Origin: Firmicutes bacterium UBA4975
GTDB lineage: Bacteria; Bacillota; Proteinivoracia; UBA4975
DNA length: 14,618 bases
Assembly (NCBI GenBank): GCA_002397155.1
Contig: DGZR01000047.1
Coordinates: 2,198 to 16,815 of the forward strand
Reading direction: 5' to 3'
Below are positions 6,659 through 14,147 of the stretch, piece after piece; position 1 is the first letter of the stretch, and the number at the start of each line of letters is the position of its first letter. The translations under genes and the position numbers were made by a program. The notes under the pieces were generated by a model, which saw only the letters and a program-made list of their open reading frames with translations, was not told where the DNA came from and ran no database searches.

Positions 6659-9199
6659 GTGGACTATCAGCAAGTTGTCGAAGAGCTGAAAAACAAAATT
6701 GACCTGGTGAAGTTCATCGGTCAGTACACCCAGTTAAAAAAATCTGGTCGCATTCACCAGGGTATCTGCGTCCTGCATCCCGACAGCGAGACCCCTTCTC
6801 TTACGGTGTACCCGGATACTCAGAGCTATTACTGCTTCGGCTGCAAGAGCGGGGGCAGCGTTATAGAATTTGTCAAGGCCCATTATAATTACGACTTTTT
6901 TGAGGCGATCAACTTTCTCGCCCAGTACGCGGGCCTTGACCTCCAGGTGAACGATACCCCCGAGGCGAAGGCTCGGCGGCAGAGGATCAAGACCAACGAA
7001 CGGGCCGTGCTGGCCAAGCAAAAACAATTGCTCGCCGACCAGCTGGCCCGGGACTACCTGGGCAAAAGGGGTTTTGGCCAGGAGACCGTCCAGGCTTTTG
7101 GCATTGGCTACGATTCTGAGGAGAACAGCATTGTCATCCCGATCAATGACGGCTACGGCAAGCCCGTGGGCTTTAGCCGCCGCTTTCTCGAGCCGGGTAC
7201 CGGGCCAAAGTACAAGAACTCCCGCAATGACGAAGTGTTCAATAAAGGCCACCTCCTCTACAACCTGGACATGGCCCGGAAGCATGCCGCCGCCTCCCTC
7301 ATAGTCTTGGAGGGCTACTTTGATGTGCTGAGCGCCTGGCAGAGCGGGTATAAAAACTCGGTGGCCATCTGCAAGGACACCCTGACCGAGGACCAGGCGG
7401 GTCTCATTACCAAGATCTGCAAGGGCAAGCGGGTAGTCCTCGTCCCCGACAACGACGAGACGGGGATGAAGAGCGTCCTCACCAATCGGGACTTGCTCCG
7501 GGCCAGCGACCCGGAAGTCCTCATCCTGGTGGCGCCGCCGCCGGAAGGGTGCAAGGATTTGAATGATGTCCTCCTGGCCCAAGGGGAGGCCGGGGTCAGG
7601 CAGACTATCGAGGCCGCTTATTCGGTGGATATTTTTGCCGTGCGCCAGGTGCTGGCCAGCGAAGAGAGCAAGGAAAAGCAGTACACCCAGGTCAGGGACT
7701 ACCTGAAAACCGTCAATAACATCTTAGTTATCGAGGACATAATCCAAGAACTGGCTGCCAGCTGGGATCATTCCCTGGGCAGCATCCGCCGCTACCTGGA
7801 CCCCGGCGGCGGCAAGGCCAATTACTGGTTTCCCCACGATCTATCCTTGGAAAAGCGCCTCATCGCCAGTGTCATGGGCGAACCCAAGCTCCTGGACTTG
7901 GTCGCAGACAAGCTAAACGGCCAGTGCTTTTACGACTTGGAAAACCGGATAATCTACGAGTGCATGTTGGGGATCTATAAAAATTCCGGTTCTTTTACTC
8001 AGACCGACCTCTACTTGGCCCTCAAGGCGAAAAACTGCCTCAATAACACCGAGGACTACTTTTCCCGCCTGGGAATCGGCGCTAAGGACGAGGCGGAGCT
8101 TGAAGCCATGGGGAAAAACCTGCTCAGTTTTTACTACCAGCGCAAGCTGTTGATGGCGGCCCTGGAAATCGCCGAGTCAATTTCCTATGGCAAGGAAAAT
8201 GATTTTGACCGCATTCAGGCCCGGGCCCAAGACCTGGTCTTTAATGCCACCGACACCAGCATCGGCGTGCCCATTCATCGGATGAATGATTTATTGAGCA
8301 GCCGTTGGGAAGAATACTCCCGCAGAGCAGAGGGGGCGGCCCCCAAGGGGCTCTTGACGGGGTACCTGTCCCTGGACAACATAATCGCCGGTTTTAAAAA
8401 TAAGCACCTGATCGTCCTCGCTTCCGCCACCTCAACGGGCAAGTCGGCCATGGCGATAAACATCGTTCGCAACGTCCTCAGCCGTGGCCAGGCCGTGCCC
8501 GTGGGGATGATCAGTTTGGAAATGAGCGCCGAAGAGATCATGGACCGGCTCATCGTGTCGGAACTGGCCTTTGACAGCTACCGCTACGACCAGGGCTTTT
8601 TGAACGAAGATGAACTAAAGAGGTTCCAGACTAATATAAACGTCCTCTACAACAAACCGTTGCTGATCAGCGATGAGAGGGGTCTGACGGTAACCCAGAT
8701 CCGGGCCCGGCTCCGCCGGATGCGAGCGGAACTGGGGGCTCTGGGATTGGTGGTGATAGACTACCTTCAGACGATTCAACTGGAGGCTACCAATAACATA
8801 ACCACCGCTCGGGCCACCGGCGATGTGGTGCTGCAGCTCCGCAACCTGGCTTCCGAACTCAATGTTCCCATCCTCCTCATCTCTCAGATCAACCGCAGCT
8901 ACAGCCAGCGCGCCGACCGCCGCCCCCAGCTTTCCGACCTGCGGGAAAGCGGCAACATCGAAGAATTCGCCGACATGGTCCTCTTCCTCTACCGCCATTC
9001 CCGCCAGGGGGTGGCCGCCTACGAAGAGGCCTTGGCTAACAACACTGTGAACAACGTCGAAGTGATCGTGGCCAAGAACCGGACGGGCCGGACCGGGGTG
9101 GCGACCTTGGTCTTCCACGACAGCCACATGCGCTTTTCCGATCCCAGCAGCGATTCCCTTGCCGCCACCGCTCCCGGTCCATCACCCTTCGACAATTAA
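6659..9199 (+). CDS. Primase-helicase fusion: DnaG core joined to full DnaB
   Basis: An 846-residue protein joining two normally separate replication enzymes. Residues 1-95 are a DnaG CHC2 zinc finger (C37, H40, C59, C62). Residues about 100-320 hold the primase core: the basic KYKNSRND box (184-191), TOPRIM Glu in LEGYFD (E218) and DNDETG (D264, D266). Residues 320-385 resemble the helical end of the DnaG core. From about 391 (FPHDLSLEKRLIASVM) a DnaB N-terminal helical domain begins (to about 510), then a RecA-like DnaB motor: Walker A ATSTGKS (590-596), SLEMS (E621), Walker B VVIDYLQ (D701), ISQINRS (Q743), SDLRESGNIEE and the KNRTGR finger region (R808, R811). All catalytic residues are present. 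GTG start: GGAGG lies 8 bases upstream. It presumably forms a hexamer that unwinds and primes DNA. It follows both loader genes. Confidence 0.95.
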   Translation: MDYQQVVEELKNKIDLVKFIGQYTQLKKSGRIHQGICVLHPDSETPSLTVYPDTQSYYCFGCKSGGSVIEFVKAHYNYDFFEAINFLAQYAGLDLQVNDTPEAKARRQRIKTNERAVLAKQKQLLADQLARDYLGKRGFGQETVQAFGIGYDSEENSIVIPINDGYGKPVGFSRRFLEPGTGPKYKNSRNDEVFNKGHLLYNLDMARKHAAASLIVLEGYFDVLSAWQSGYKNSVAICKDTLTEDQAGLITKICKGKRVVLVPDNDETGMKSVLTNRDLLRASDPEVLILVAPPPEGCKDLNDVLLAQGEAGVRQTIEAAYSVDIFAVRQVLASEESKEKQYTQVRDYLKTVNNILVIEDIIQELAASWDHSLGSIRRYLDPGGGKANYWFPHDLSLEKRLIASVMGEPKLLDLVADKLNGQCFYDLENRIIYECMLGIYKNSGSFTQTDLYLALKAKNCLNNTEDYFSRLGIGAKDEAELEAMGKNLLSFYYQRKLLMAALEIAESISYGKENDFDRIQARAQDLVFNATDTSIGVPIHRMNDLLSSRWEEYSRRAEGAAPKGLLTGYLSLDNIIAGFKNKHLIVLASATSTGKSAMAINIVRNVLSRGQAVPVGMISLEMSAEEIMDRLIVSELAFDSYRYDQGFLNEDELKRFQTNINVLYNKPLLISDERGLTVTQIRARLRRMRAELGALGLVVIDYLQTIQLEATNNITTARATGDVVLQLRNLASELNVPILLISQINRSYSQRADRRPQLSDLRESGNIEEFADMVLFLYRHSRQGVAAYEEALANNTVNNVEVIVAKNRTGRTGVATLVFHDSHMRFSDPSSDSLAATAPGPSPFDN

Positions 9200-9212
9200 G
9201 GAGGCAATAGAT

Positions 9213-10511
9213 TTGCAAACGGTCTTGATCAAGGATATAGGCAAGTACGACGGCAAAAAGGTCACCCTCAAGGGCTGGCTGTACAACAGCCGGTCCAGCG
9301 GGAAAATACGCTTTTTAATCATCCGGGACGGCACCGGCTTTATCCAGGGCGTCCTGGTTCAGTCCCAGGCGGACCCGGAGGCCTGGGAGCTGGCCGCTGA
9401 CCTGCCCCAGGAATCGGCAATCGAGGTCACCGGCTCGGTTCGGGAAGACGTCCGGGCCCCCCTGGGCTACGAACTGCAGGTAGAGGGAATCAGGGTTATC
9501 GGCCGGGCCGCCCCGGACTACCCCATTAGCCTAAAAGAGCACGGTCCGGATTTTCTCCTGGACAACCGCCACCTTTGGCTGCGCACCCCCCGCCAGGCGG
9601 CGATAATGCACATCCGCAACACGGTGGTCAAGGCCCTGCGGGACTGGCTGGACAGCCAGGGCTTTACCCTGATCGACGCTCCCATCCTCACTCCGGCGGC
9701 CTGCGAGGGGACGACCACCCTGTTTGAGACCGAGTACTTCGGGGATAAGGCCTACCTGTCCCAGAGCGGCCAGCTATACATGGAAGCGGCGGCCATGGCC
9801 CTGGGCCGGGTCTACTGTTTCGGCCCCACCTTCCGGGCGGAAAAGTCCAAGACCCGGCGGCACTTAATCGAGTTCTGGATGATGGAACCGGAAATGGCCT
9901 TTGTCGACCACGAGGAGAACCTGGCCCTTCAAGAAGCAATGGTCAAAGAGGTGGTCGCCGGGGTTCTGGCCAAGCACCGGGAAGACTTGACTCTTTTGGA
10001 GCGGGACCTGTCCCGGCTGGAAGAAGTGGTGGCCCGGCCTTTCGCTCGCATCACTTACGACGAGGCCATCGAATACCTGCAAGAAATCGGCCACGAAATC
10101 CAGTGGGGCGACGATTTTGGCGCCCCCGATGAGACGGCCCTGGCCGAACACCAGGGTAAGCCAGTCTTTGTCGAGGGTTTCCCGGCGGCAATCAAGGCTT
10201 TTTACATGAAACCCCATCCCCAGCGGCCGGAAGTGGTGCTGGCTGCCGATCTCCTGGCCCCCGAGGGCTACGGGGAAATAATCGGGGGCAGCCAGCGCAT
10301 CGACGATCTGGACCTCATGCTCAGCCGAATCAAGGAGCACAAACTGCCGGAAGAGGCCTTTAAGTGGTACTTGGACCTGCGCCGGTACGGCAGTGTTCCC
10401 CATTCCGGTTTTGGCATAGGCCTGGAGCGGTTTATTTCTTGGATCTGCGGCCTTAGCCACCTGCGGGAGGCCATTCCCTTTCCCCGGCTCATAAATCGCA
10501 TCTACCCCTAG
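9213..10511 (+). CDS. asnS: Asparaginyl-tRNA synthetase
   Basis: A 432-residue class IIb synthetase that charges tRNA-Asn with asparagine. An OB-fold anticodon-binding domain covers about 1-100 (VTLKGWLYNSR, FLIIRDGTGFIQ). The catalytic domain holds motif 2 FRAEKSKTRRHLIEFWMMEPE from about 207 (the R-H-L-x-E-F-W-M form is AsnRS-like rather than AspRS) and motif 3 GIGLER (401-406). The start is the TTG at 9213, with AAGGAGG (9198-9204) 8 bases before it; an in-frame ATG at 9159 would lie inside the preceding gene and adds residues foreign to the family. It is last in the block, 13 bases after the primase-helicase, and is followed by a strong terminator. Cytoplasmic and intact. Confidence 0.97.
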   Translation: MQTVLIKDIGKYDGKKVTLKGWLYNSRSSGKIRFLIIRDGTGFIQGVLVQSQADPEAWELAADLPQESAIEVTGSVREDVRAPLGYELQVEGIRVIGRAAPDYPISLKEHGPDFLLDNRHLWLRTPRQAAIMHIRNTVVKALRDWLDSQGFTLIDAPILTPAACEGTTTLFETEYFGDKAYLSQSGQLYMEAAAMALGRVYCFGPTFRAEKSKTRRHLIEFWMMEPEMAFVDHEENLALQEAMVKEVVAGVLAKHREDLTLLERDLSRLEEVVARPFARITYDEAIEYLQEIGHEIQWGDDFGAPDETALAEHQGKPVFVEGFPAAIKAFYMKPHPQRPEVVLAADLLAPEGYGEIIGGSQRIDDLDLMLSRIKEHKLPEEAFKWYLDLRRYGSVPHSGFGIGLERFISWICGLSHLREAIPFPRLINRIYP

Positions 10512-10526
10512 GTAATTGCTCTTTTT

Positions 10527-10554
10527 AGCGGGCGGGTAAAACCGCCCGCTTTTT
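10527..10554 (+). terminator. Intrinsic terminator after asnS
   Basis: AGCGGGCGG (10527-10535) pairs perfectly with CCGCCCGCT (10542-10550) around a 6-base loop and ends in five T. It closes the amidase-to-asnS block. Confidence 0.93.
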
Positions 10555-10571
10555 AGCGCAATATTTGGCAA

Positions 10572-10598
10572 TTGAAGGGGCGGGGATTGCTTTATAAT
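10572..10598 (+). promoter_or_regulatory. Promoter of the metallophosphatase gene
   Basis: A perfect TATAAT (10593-10598) follows the terminator of the previous block. The best -35, TTGAAG (10572-10577), is only 15 bases away, so the -35 call is weak. A start near 10605 would give a leader of about 77 bases. Confidence 0.5.
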
Positions 10599-10618
10599 GG
10601 ATTCACTAAATACGCTTA

Positions 10619-10670
10619 CCGGCAAAAGTTAAGGGGGACGGGAGTCCGCACTTTGGCCGGCAGCTTCCGG
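10619..10670 (+). promoter_or_regulatory. Structured 5' leader with alternative pairing near the ribosome site
   Basis: CCGGCAAAAGT (10619-10629) pairs with ACTTTGGCCGG (10650-10660) over 11 positions with one A-G mismatch. Its loop holds a further GGAC/GTCC hairpin (10636-10639 with 10644-10647). The right arm's CCGG (10657-10660) can instead pair with CCGG at 10667-10670, whose last bases belong to the GGAGGG ribosome binding site (10669-10674). The two folds exclude each other, as in translational switches. No ligand or known riboswitch class is recognised. Confidence 0.45.
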
Positions 10671-10681
10671 AGGGTGGATCC

Positions 10682-12145
10682 ATGGGACACATAAAAAAAC
10701 TGACCTTGCTGCACTCAAATGACTTGCACGGGGATTTTCTAGCGGAACAGAAAGAGAAGGATTTCGTCGGCGGCCTATCTCTTTTATCCGGCTATCTAAA
10801 TTCGGTGCGGGAAGCGGAAAAAAACGTCCTCTACGCCATTGCCGGCGACATGTTCAGGGGCTCAATTATCGATTCGGAGTTCAAGGGTATTTCCACCGTG
10901 GAAATGGTCAATCTGCTGGAACCCGACATCGTCACCATCGGCAACCACGAAGTGGATTACGGCATCGCCCACCTGCTGTTTATCGAAAAGTGCGCCATTT
11001 TCCCCATCATCAACGCCAACCTGTATATCAAGACAAACCGCACCAACCTGTTCACCCCTTTCAAAATCCTCAACGTGGACGGCATGAAGATACTCTTCAT
11101 CGGGATTATCACCGAAGAGGTGCTGTCCCAGACCAAGCAGGACTCGCTCATCGGCTCCTTCATCGACACCGCCCAAGCGGCTGATGAAGTGGGGAGAATC
11201 TGCAACGCGTACAACTCAATCGACATAGACTTTACCGTCCTTCTCACCCACATCGGCATTGAAAAGGACCTCGAACTGGCCCGGCTGCTGAACCCAGCCT
11301 GGGGGGTGGATATTATCATCGGCGGGCACTCCCACACCGTTTTGGACCAGCCCCTCCAGGAAAACGGCGTCGTCATCGCCCACGCCGGCCATGGCACCGA
11401 CAACATCGGGCGCTTTGACATCCAGATCGATACCGATAACAACTGCATCGATTCTTATACTTGGGAATTTGTCCCCATCAATCACCGGACCTCGCCCCGG
11501 GATGAACAGATGGAATCGGTATTGCAAAAGTACAAGGGAGTCACCGATGAGAAATACAGGCGGGTGGTGACCCGCCTCAAAAAGGCTCTCACCCATCCAA
11601 ACCGAAATGAAGAAACAGCTTTGGGCAACCTCTTTGCCGATGCCCTCCAGGAGTCTCTGGGGGTAGATATAATGCTCCTGGGGTCGGGGAGCATCCGCGC
11701 TCAAACCCTGGGACCAATCGTCGACTTTGGCGTTTTGGTCGAAACTTTTCCTTACGACGACGGGATATACATGCTGAAGGTAACCGGTGCCATGTTGCGG
11801 CGCATGTTGAAACACATGCTGCGGGACGAAGCCTTCCTCGGGGTCACTGAATTCTACCAGCTCTCCAACGGGGTTAAACTCACTTACTCCCGCTCAAAAA
11901 GGGACTTCCTCACCTTGCAGTTTCGGGGAGCGGAGATCCAGGATGAACAGGTTTTTACCATCGGACTGCAGCAGTTTCACTACATGAACCTGGAAGAATT
12001 TCTCGACCTGTCCCCCGTCCAGGTGGAAAAACTGCAAAAGCCCCGGGTAATCTCCACCTCCTGCCACGACATCCTCGAGCAGTACCTAAAGAGTCACCGG
12101 CGGCTCAGCCGCAGCGTGGAGGGAAGAATAGCCATCACCGCATAA
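10682..12145 (+). CDS. 5'-nucleotidase/cyclic phosphodiesterase family metallophosphatase, no signal peptide
   Basis: A 487-residue two-domain enzyme of the UshA/YunD family, expected to dephosphorylate nucleotides or related phosphoesters. The N-terminal calcineurin-like domain (about 5-265) has a complete two-metal site: HSNDLHG (D14, H16), AGDMF (D56), GNHEVDYG (N88, H89), LTHIG (H190) and GGHSHT (H216, H218). The C-terminal 5'-nucleotidase domain (about 300-485) carries GSGSIRA (R339), which replaces the usual NGGGIR, and a substrate-pocket region with FPYDDGIY. Most relatives are exported, but this one starts directly with the first strand (MGHIKKLTLLHSNDLHG), so it should be cytoplasmic, like Bacillus YunD. 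GGAGGG lies 7 bases before the ATG. It stands alone between two terminators. Substrate unknown. Confidence 0.93.
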   Translation: MGHIKKLTLLHSNDLHGDFLAEQKEKDFVGGLSLLSGYLNSVREAEKNVLYAIAGDMFRGSIIDSEFKGISTVEMVNLLEPDIVTIGNHEVDYGIAHLLFIEKCAIFPIINANLYIKTNRTNLFTPFKILNVDGMKILFIGIITEEVLSQTKQDSLIGSFIDTAQAADEVGRICNAYNSIDIDFTVLLTHIGIEKDLELARLLNPAWGVDIIIGGHSHTVLDQPLQENGVVIAHAGHGTDNIGRFDIQIDTDNNCIDSYTWEFVPINHRTSPRDEQMESVLQKYKGVTDEKYRRVVTRLKKALTHPNRNEETALGNLFADALQESLGVDIMLLGSGSIRAQTLGPIVDFGVLVETFPYDDGIYMLKVTGAMLRRMLKHMLRDEAFLGVTEFYQLSNGVKLTYSRSKRDFLTLQFRGAEIQDEQVFTIGLQQFHYMNLEEFLDLSPVQVEKLQKPRVISTSCHDILEQYLKSHRRLSRSVEGRIAITA

Positions 12146-12191
12146 AAGAACAGGCTTTTTTCTCTCCTTGCCCGGTTCTCTCTTTCCGGTT

Positions 12192-12224
12192 AAAACCCCC
12201 GACCTCTTGGTCGCGGGTTTTTTT
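12192..12224 (+). terminator. Intrinsic terminator after the metallophosphatase
   Basis: AAACCC-C-CGACC (12193-12204) pairs with GGTCG-C-GGGTTT (12209-12220), with one C-C mismatch, a TCTT loop, and a run of seven T to 12224. It lies about 50 bases after the stop codon. Confidence 0.88.
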
Positions 12225-12254
12225 GCTGCCAGGAGTCTTGGGGTCCGGGCAGGC

Positions 12255-12308
12255 TTGTTTTTCTATCTCGGGGGGTATATACTAGTAACTTGTAATAAGG
12301 TATAGTAA
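12255..12308 (+). promoter_or_regulatory. Promoter with paired direct repeats, candidate operator
   Basis: TTGTTT (12255-12260), a 17-base spacer and TATACT (12278-12283) form a plausible sigma-A promoter. Two copies of TAGTAA (12283-12288 and 12303-12308), each preceded by ATA-like sequence, lie 20 bases apart, about two helical turns, over the -10 and start region. That spacing suits a repressor binding twice on one face of DNA, possibly the helix-turn-helix protein encoded just downstream. Confidence 0.45.
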
Positions 12309-12333
12309 GCAATAGGAAGGAGGGGATAAGACC

Positions 12334-12801
12334 TTGCAGAAACTACCGGATAGTTTCACCGTCGCCCAAGTGGCGGAAATGCTGGGCGTCAGTGAAAAAT
12401 CGGTGCGGGACTTTATCAATTCGGGAGAAATAGCCGCGGTAAAGGTGGGGCAGTGGCGGATAAACCGACAGGCCCTGGAAGACTTCATGCAGTCCCGCAG
12501 CAACTTTTTCCGCAGCAAGGCCCGGAAAGAGGCGCTGGCCTTTTTGGCAGGGGACGATGCCCTGCCGGCGGACGAGGATAGGGTCCTGGTAATCCTGGAC
12601 TACCCGGCGCCTGACCCCAAGGGACATTGCCACCTGGTCAACACCCTGAGCCAGACCGTCCGGAGAGGGAGCAGGTTTCGCTGGACCTTTTACTACGAGG
12701 AAAAGTCCCGGCGGGCCCGCCACCTGCTCCAGGGAGATTTGCCCCTGGTACTGGCCCTGGCGGCCGAGCTGGATAAACAGGTAGGGGAGATGAATGCTTA
12801 A
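12334..12801 (+). CDS. Excisionase-type helix-turn-helix DNA-binding protein
   Basis: A 155-residue protein. Residues about 8-53 form a MerR/excisionase-type helix-turn-helix (FTVAQVAEMLGVSEKSVRDF, then INSGEIAAVKVGQWRI and RQALEDFM), the HTH_17 pattern. The remainder (about 80-150) has a beta strand (RVLVILDY), a possible second strand (FRWTFYYEE) and a final helix (PLVLALAAELDKQV); I do not recognise this domain. The start is TTG at 12334, with AAGGAGG 10 bases upstream. It overlaps the putative peptidase gene by one base (TAATG), implying coupled translation. The name excisionase describes the fold only: no integrase or attachment site is visible. It probably regulates the unit, perhaps its own promoter. 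Confidence 0.8.
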   Translation: MQKLPDSFTVAQVAEMLGVSEKSVRDFINSGEIAAVKVGQWRINRQALEDFMQSRSNFFRSKARKEALAFLAGDDALPADEDRVLVILDYPAPDPKGHCHLVNTLSQTVRRGSRFRWTFYYEEKSRRARHLLQGDLPLVLALAAELDKQVGEMNA

Positions 12802-14054
12802 TGGAAAAAGAGGCGCTAAAGCTTTGGCTGTTGTTTCGCAGCCAGCCTCCGCTGTGGGAAGGCTGGGACCACGCGAAAACCCCAATCGGCTTTCATGACG
12901 AAAACCGGGCGGTGCTCTTTGGCCACCCCGGCCCCACCCCGGATTTTTCCGCAAAGCAGGTAGAGGGGGTCCGGTACCACGTGGCTTTGCCCAAGCCCCC
13001 TAACTTTACCGCCAATACGGCGGTGGACCTGGGCGGGATAGCGACAGCTACCGTGATGTGGCAAGAGAGGGAGGAAGAGGGGTTTTTGGGCTTGATCAGC
13101 CACGAAGCTTTTCATGCCTTCCAGCAGGCAAGGGGCTGCCCTTTTGGCAATATAGCGGTAGCGATGCATTATCCGGTTAATGATTATCGAGTGCAAGCTT
13201 TGGCCGAGGCGGAGGCCGAACTGTTGGCCAAGGCAGTTGTACCCCGGTCAGCCAGAGAGTACACCCTGGCGGCCCTGGACGCCCGGGCCGCCCGCCAGGC
13301 TTTGCTGGCCCACGAAGTTGCTGTTTATGAGGATGAAACGGAGCTCTCTGAGGGACTGGCTACTTATGTGGAGATACGCAGCGCCGGTCCGGATTCCGAG
13401 CTGTGGCGGACTAAGGTAGGCGCCTTGACCAAGCTGAACAAAGGGGGCTGGGGCGGGGACCGCTTGCGCTTTTACTATTCAGGCCTGGCCTGGGCTCTGC
13501 TTGCCGATCGGTGGGCTCCCGGTTGGCAAGGGAAAAAGTGGCGCCCCCTGGCCGGCATTGTGGCGGAAGCAATTGGCTATGGGCCCAGCCCGGACCGAAG
13601 GGAATTTCCCGGGTTGGATTTCCACGAAATCCTGGGGCGGCAGGAAAAAGAGGCGGGGGAGAGAGGGGCGGAAATGGCCAGGACCCTTGGCCGGGCTTTG
13701 CCTGGGACCGGGTTGCGGGTGGAGTTTGTCAGCCGCAGCCTGCCCGTAGGCGGCGGCTGGGATCCCAGGAGCGCCGTCACCTTTCCCGGCGCCGGCCGCT
13801 TTCACCCCGACGGCCTGCAGTACACTTATCCCGGGGGGATGGAAGTAAAAGTAGGTAAGGACGCCCTGGAAAAAGAACTGTGCCGCCGGGTAGTCTTTGA
13901 AAGGGAAAATTTGAGCTCAAGCCTTGATGGCGCCCCCCTTTCGCCGGGAAAGTATACGGGGAGGCTGGAAGTAACCGGCGCCGATTGCCGCCTCATTCTG
14001 CCCCGGGGCCGGATCAGCTTGGAGGGCGGCCTCCTTTTAGCCGAAGAAATTTAG
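12801..14054 (+). CDS. Putative cytoplasmic zinc metallopeptidase (HExxH, gluzincin-like)
   Basis: A 417-residue protein of no family I can name. LISHEAFHAFQQ (98-109) contains HExxH (H101, E102, H105), and LSEGLATYVE (182-191) supplies a Glu (E184) about 80 residues later, placed as the third zinc ligand in gluzincins. The region between is long and helical (ALAEAEAELLAK...). Residues about 300-417 appear beta-rich (GLRVEFVSRSLPVGGGWDP, LRVEF and GRLEVTGADCRLILP strands) and may be a separate domain. No signal peptide or membrane segment is seen, so it should act inside the cell. It is translationally coupled to the helix-turn-helix gene, suggesting a shared function; cleavage of that regulator is a guess. 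The zinc-site assignment is by motif only. Confidence 0.7.
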   Translation: MEKEALKLWLLFRSQPPLWEGWDHAKTPIGFHDENRAVLFGHPGPTPDFSAKQVEGVRYHVALPKPPNFTANTAVDLGGIATATVMWQEREEEGFLGLISHEAFHAFQQARGCPFGNIAVAMHYPVNDYRVQALAEAEAELLAKAVVPRSAREYTLAALDARAARQALLAHEVAVYEDETELSEGLATYVEIRSAGPDSELWRTKVGALTKLNKGGWGGDRLRFYYSGLAWALLADRWAPGWQGKKWRPLAGIVAEAIGYGPSPDRREFPGLDFHEILGRQEKEAGERGAEMARTLGRALPGTGLRVEFVSRSLPVGGGWDPRSAVTFPGAGRFHPDGLQYTYPGGMEVKVGKDALEKELCRRVVFERENLSSSLDGAPLSPGKYTGRLEVTGADCRLILPRGRISLEGGLLLAEEI

Positions 14055-14076
14055 TCCGAGAGCGGCCCTGGGGCGG

Positions 14077-14105
14077 TCGACGGTGGGAGGAAAATCGCAT
14101 ATAAT
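14077..14105 (+). promoter_or_regulatory. Promoter of the DUF401 gene
   Basis: TCGACG (14077-14082), a 17-base spacer and a perfect TATAAT (14100-14105) match 10 of 12 consensus bases. It lies 23 bases after the stop of the peptidase gene. No terminator is seen between the two, so readthrough is also possible. Confidence 0.65.
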
Positions 14106-14147
14106 GTCCTTGGCACCCTTGTTATTTTTAGATGGGAGAGAGGCTTT

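Noticed and set aside
6734..7582. 282-codon open frame on the minus strand
   Set aside because: It is antisense to the zinc finger and TOPRIM region of the primase-helicase, which has clear conserved motifs; this frame has none.
4636..9199. The replication genes as a prophage or plasmid replication module
   Set aside because: Neighbours on both sides are housekeeping genes (amidase, asnS, deoC), base composition looks uniform, and no integrase, capsid or partition gene is visible. An ancient phage origin of the fusion is still possible.
9864..10625. 253-codon open frame on the minus strand
   Set aside because: It is antisense to asnS and crosses the asnS terminator; no domain or ribosome site supports it.
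12334..12801. A true excisionase marking a mobile element
   Set aside because: No integrase, attachment repeats or tRNA target lies nearby; only the helix-turn-helix fold is shared.
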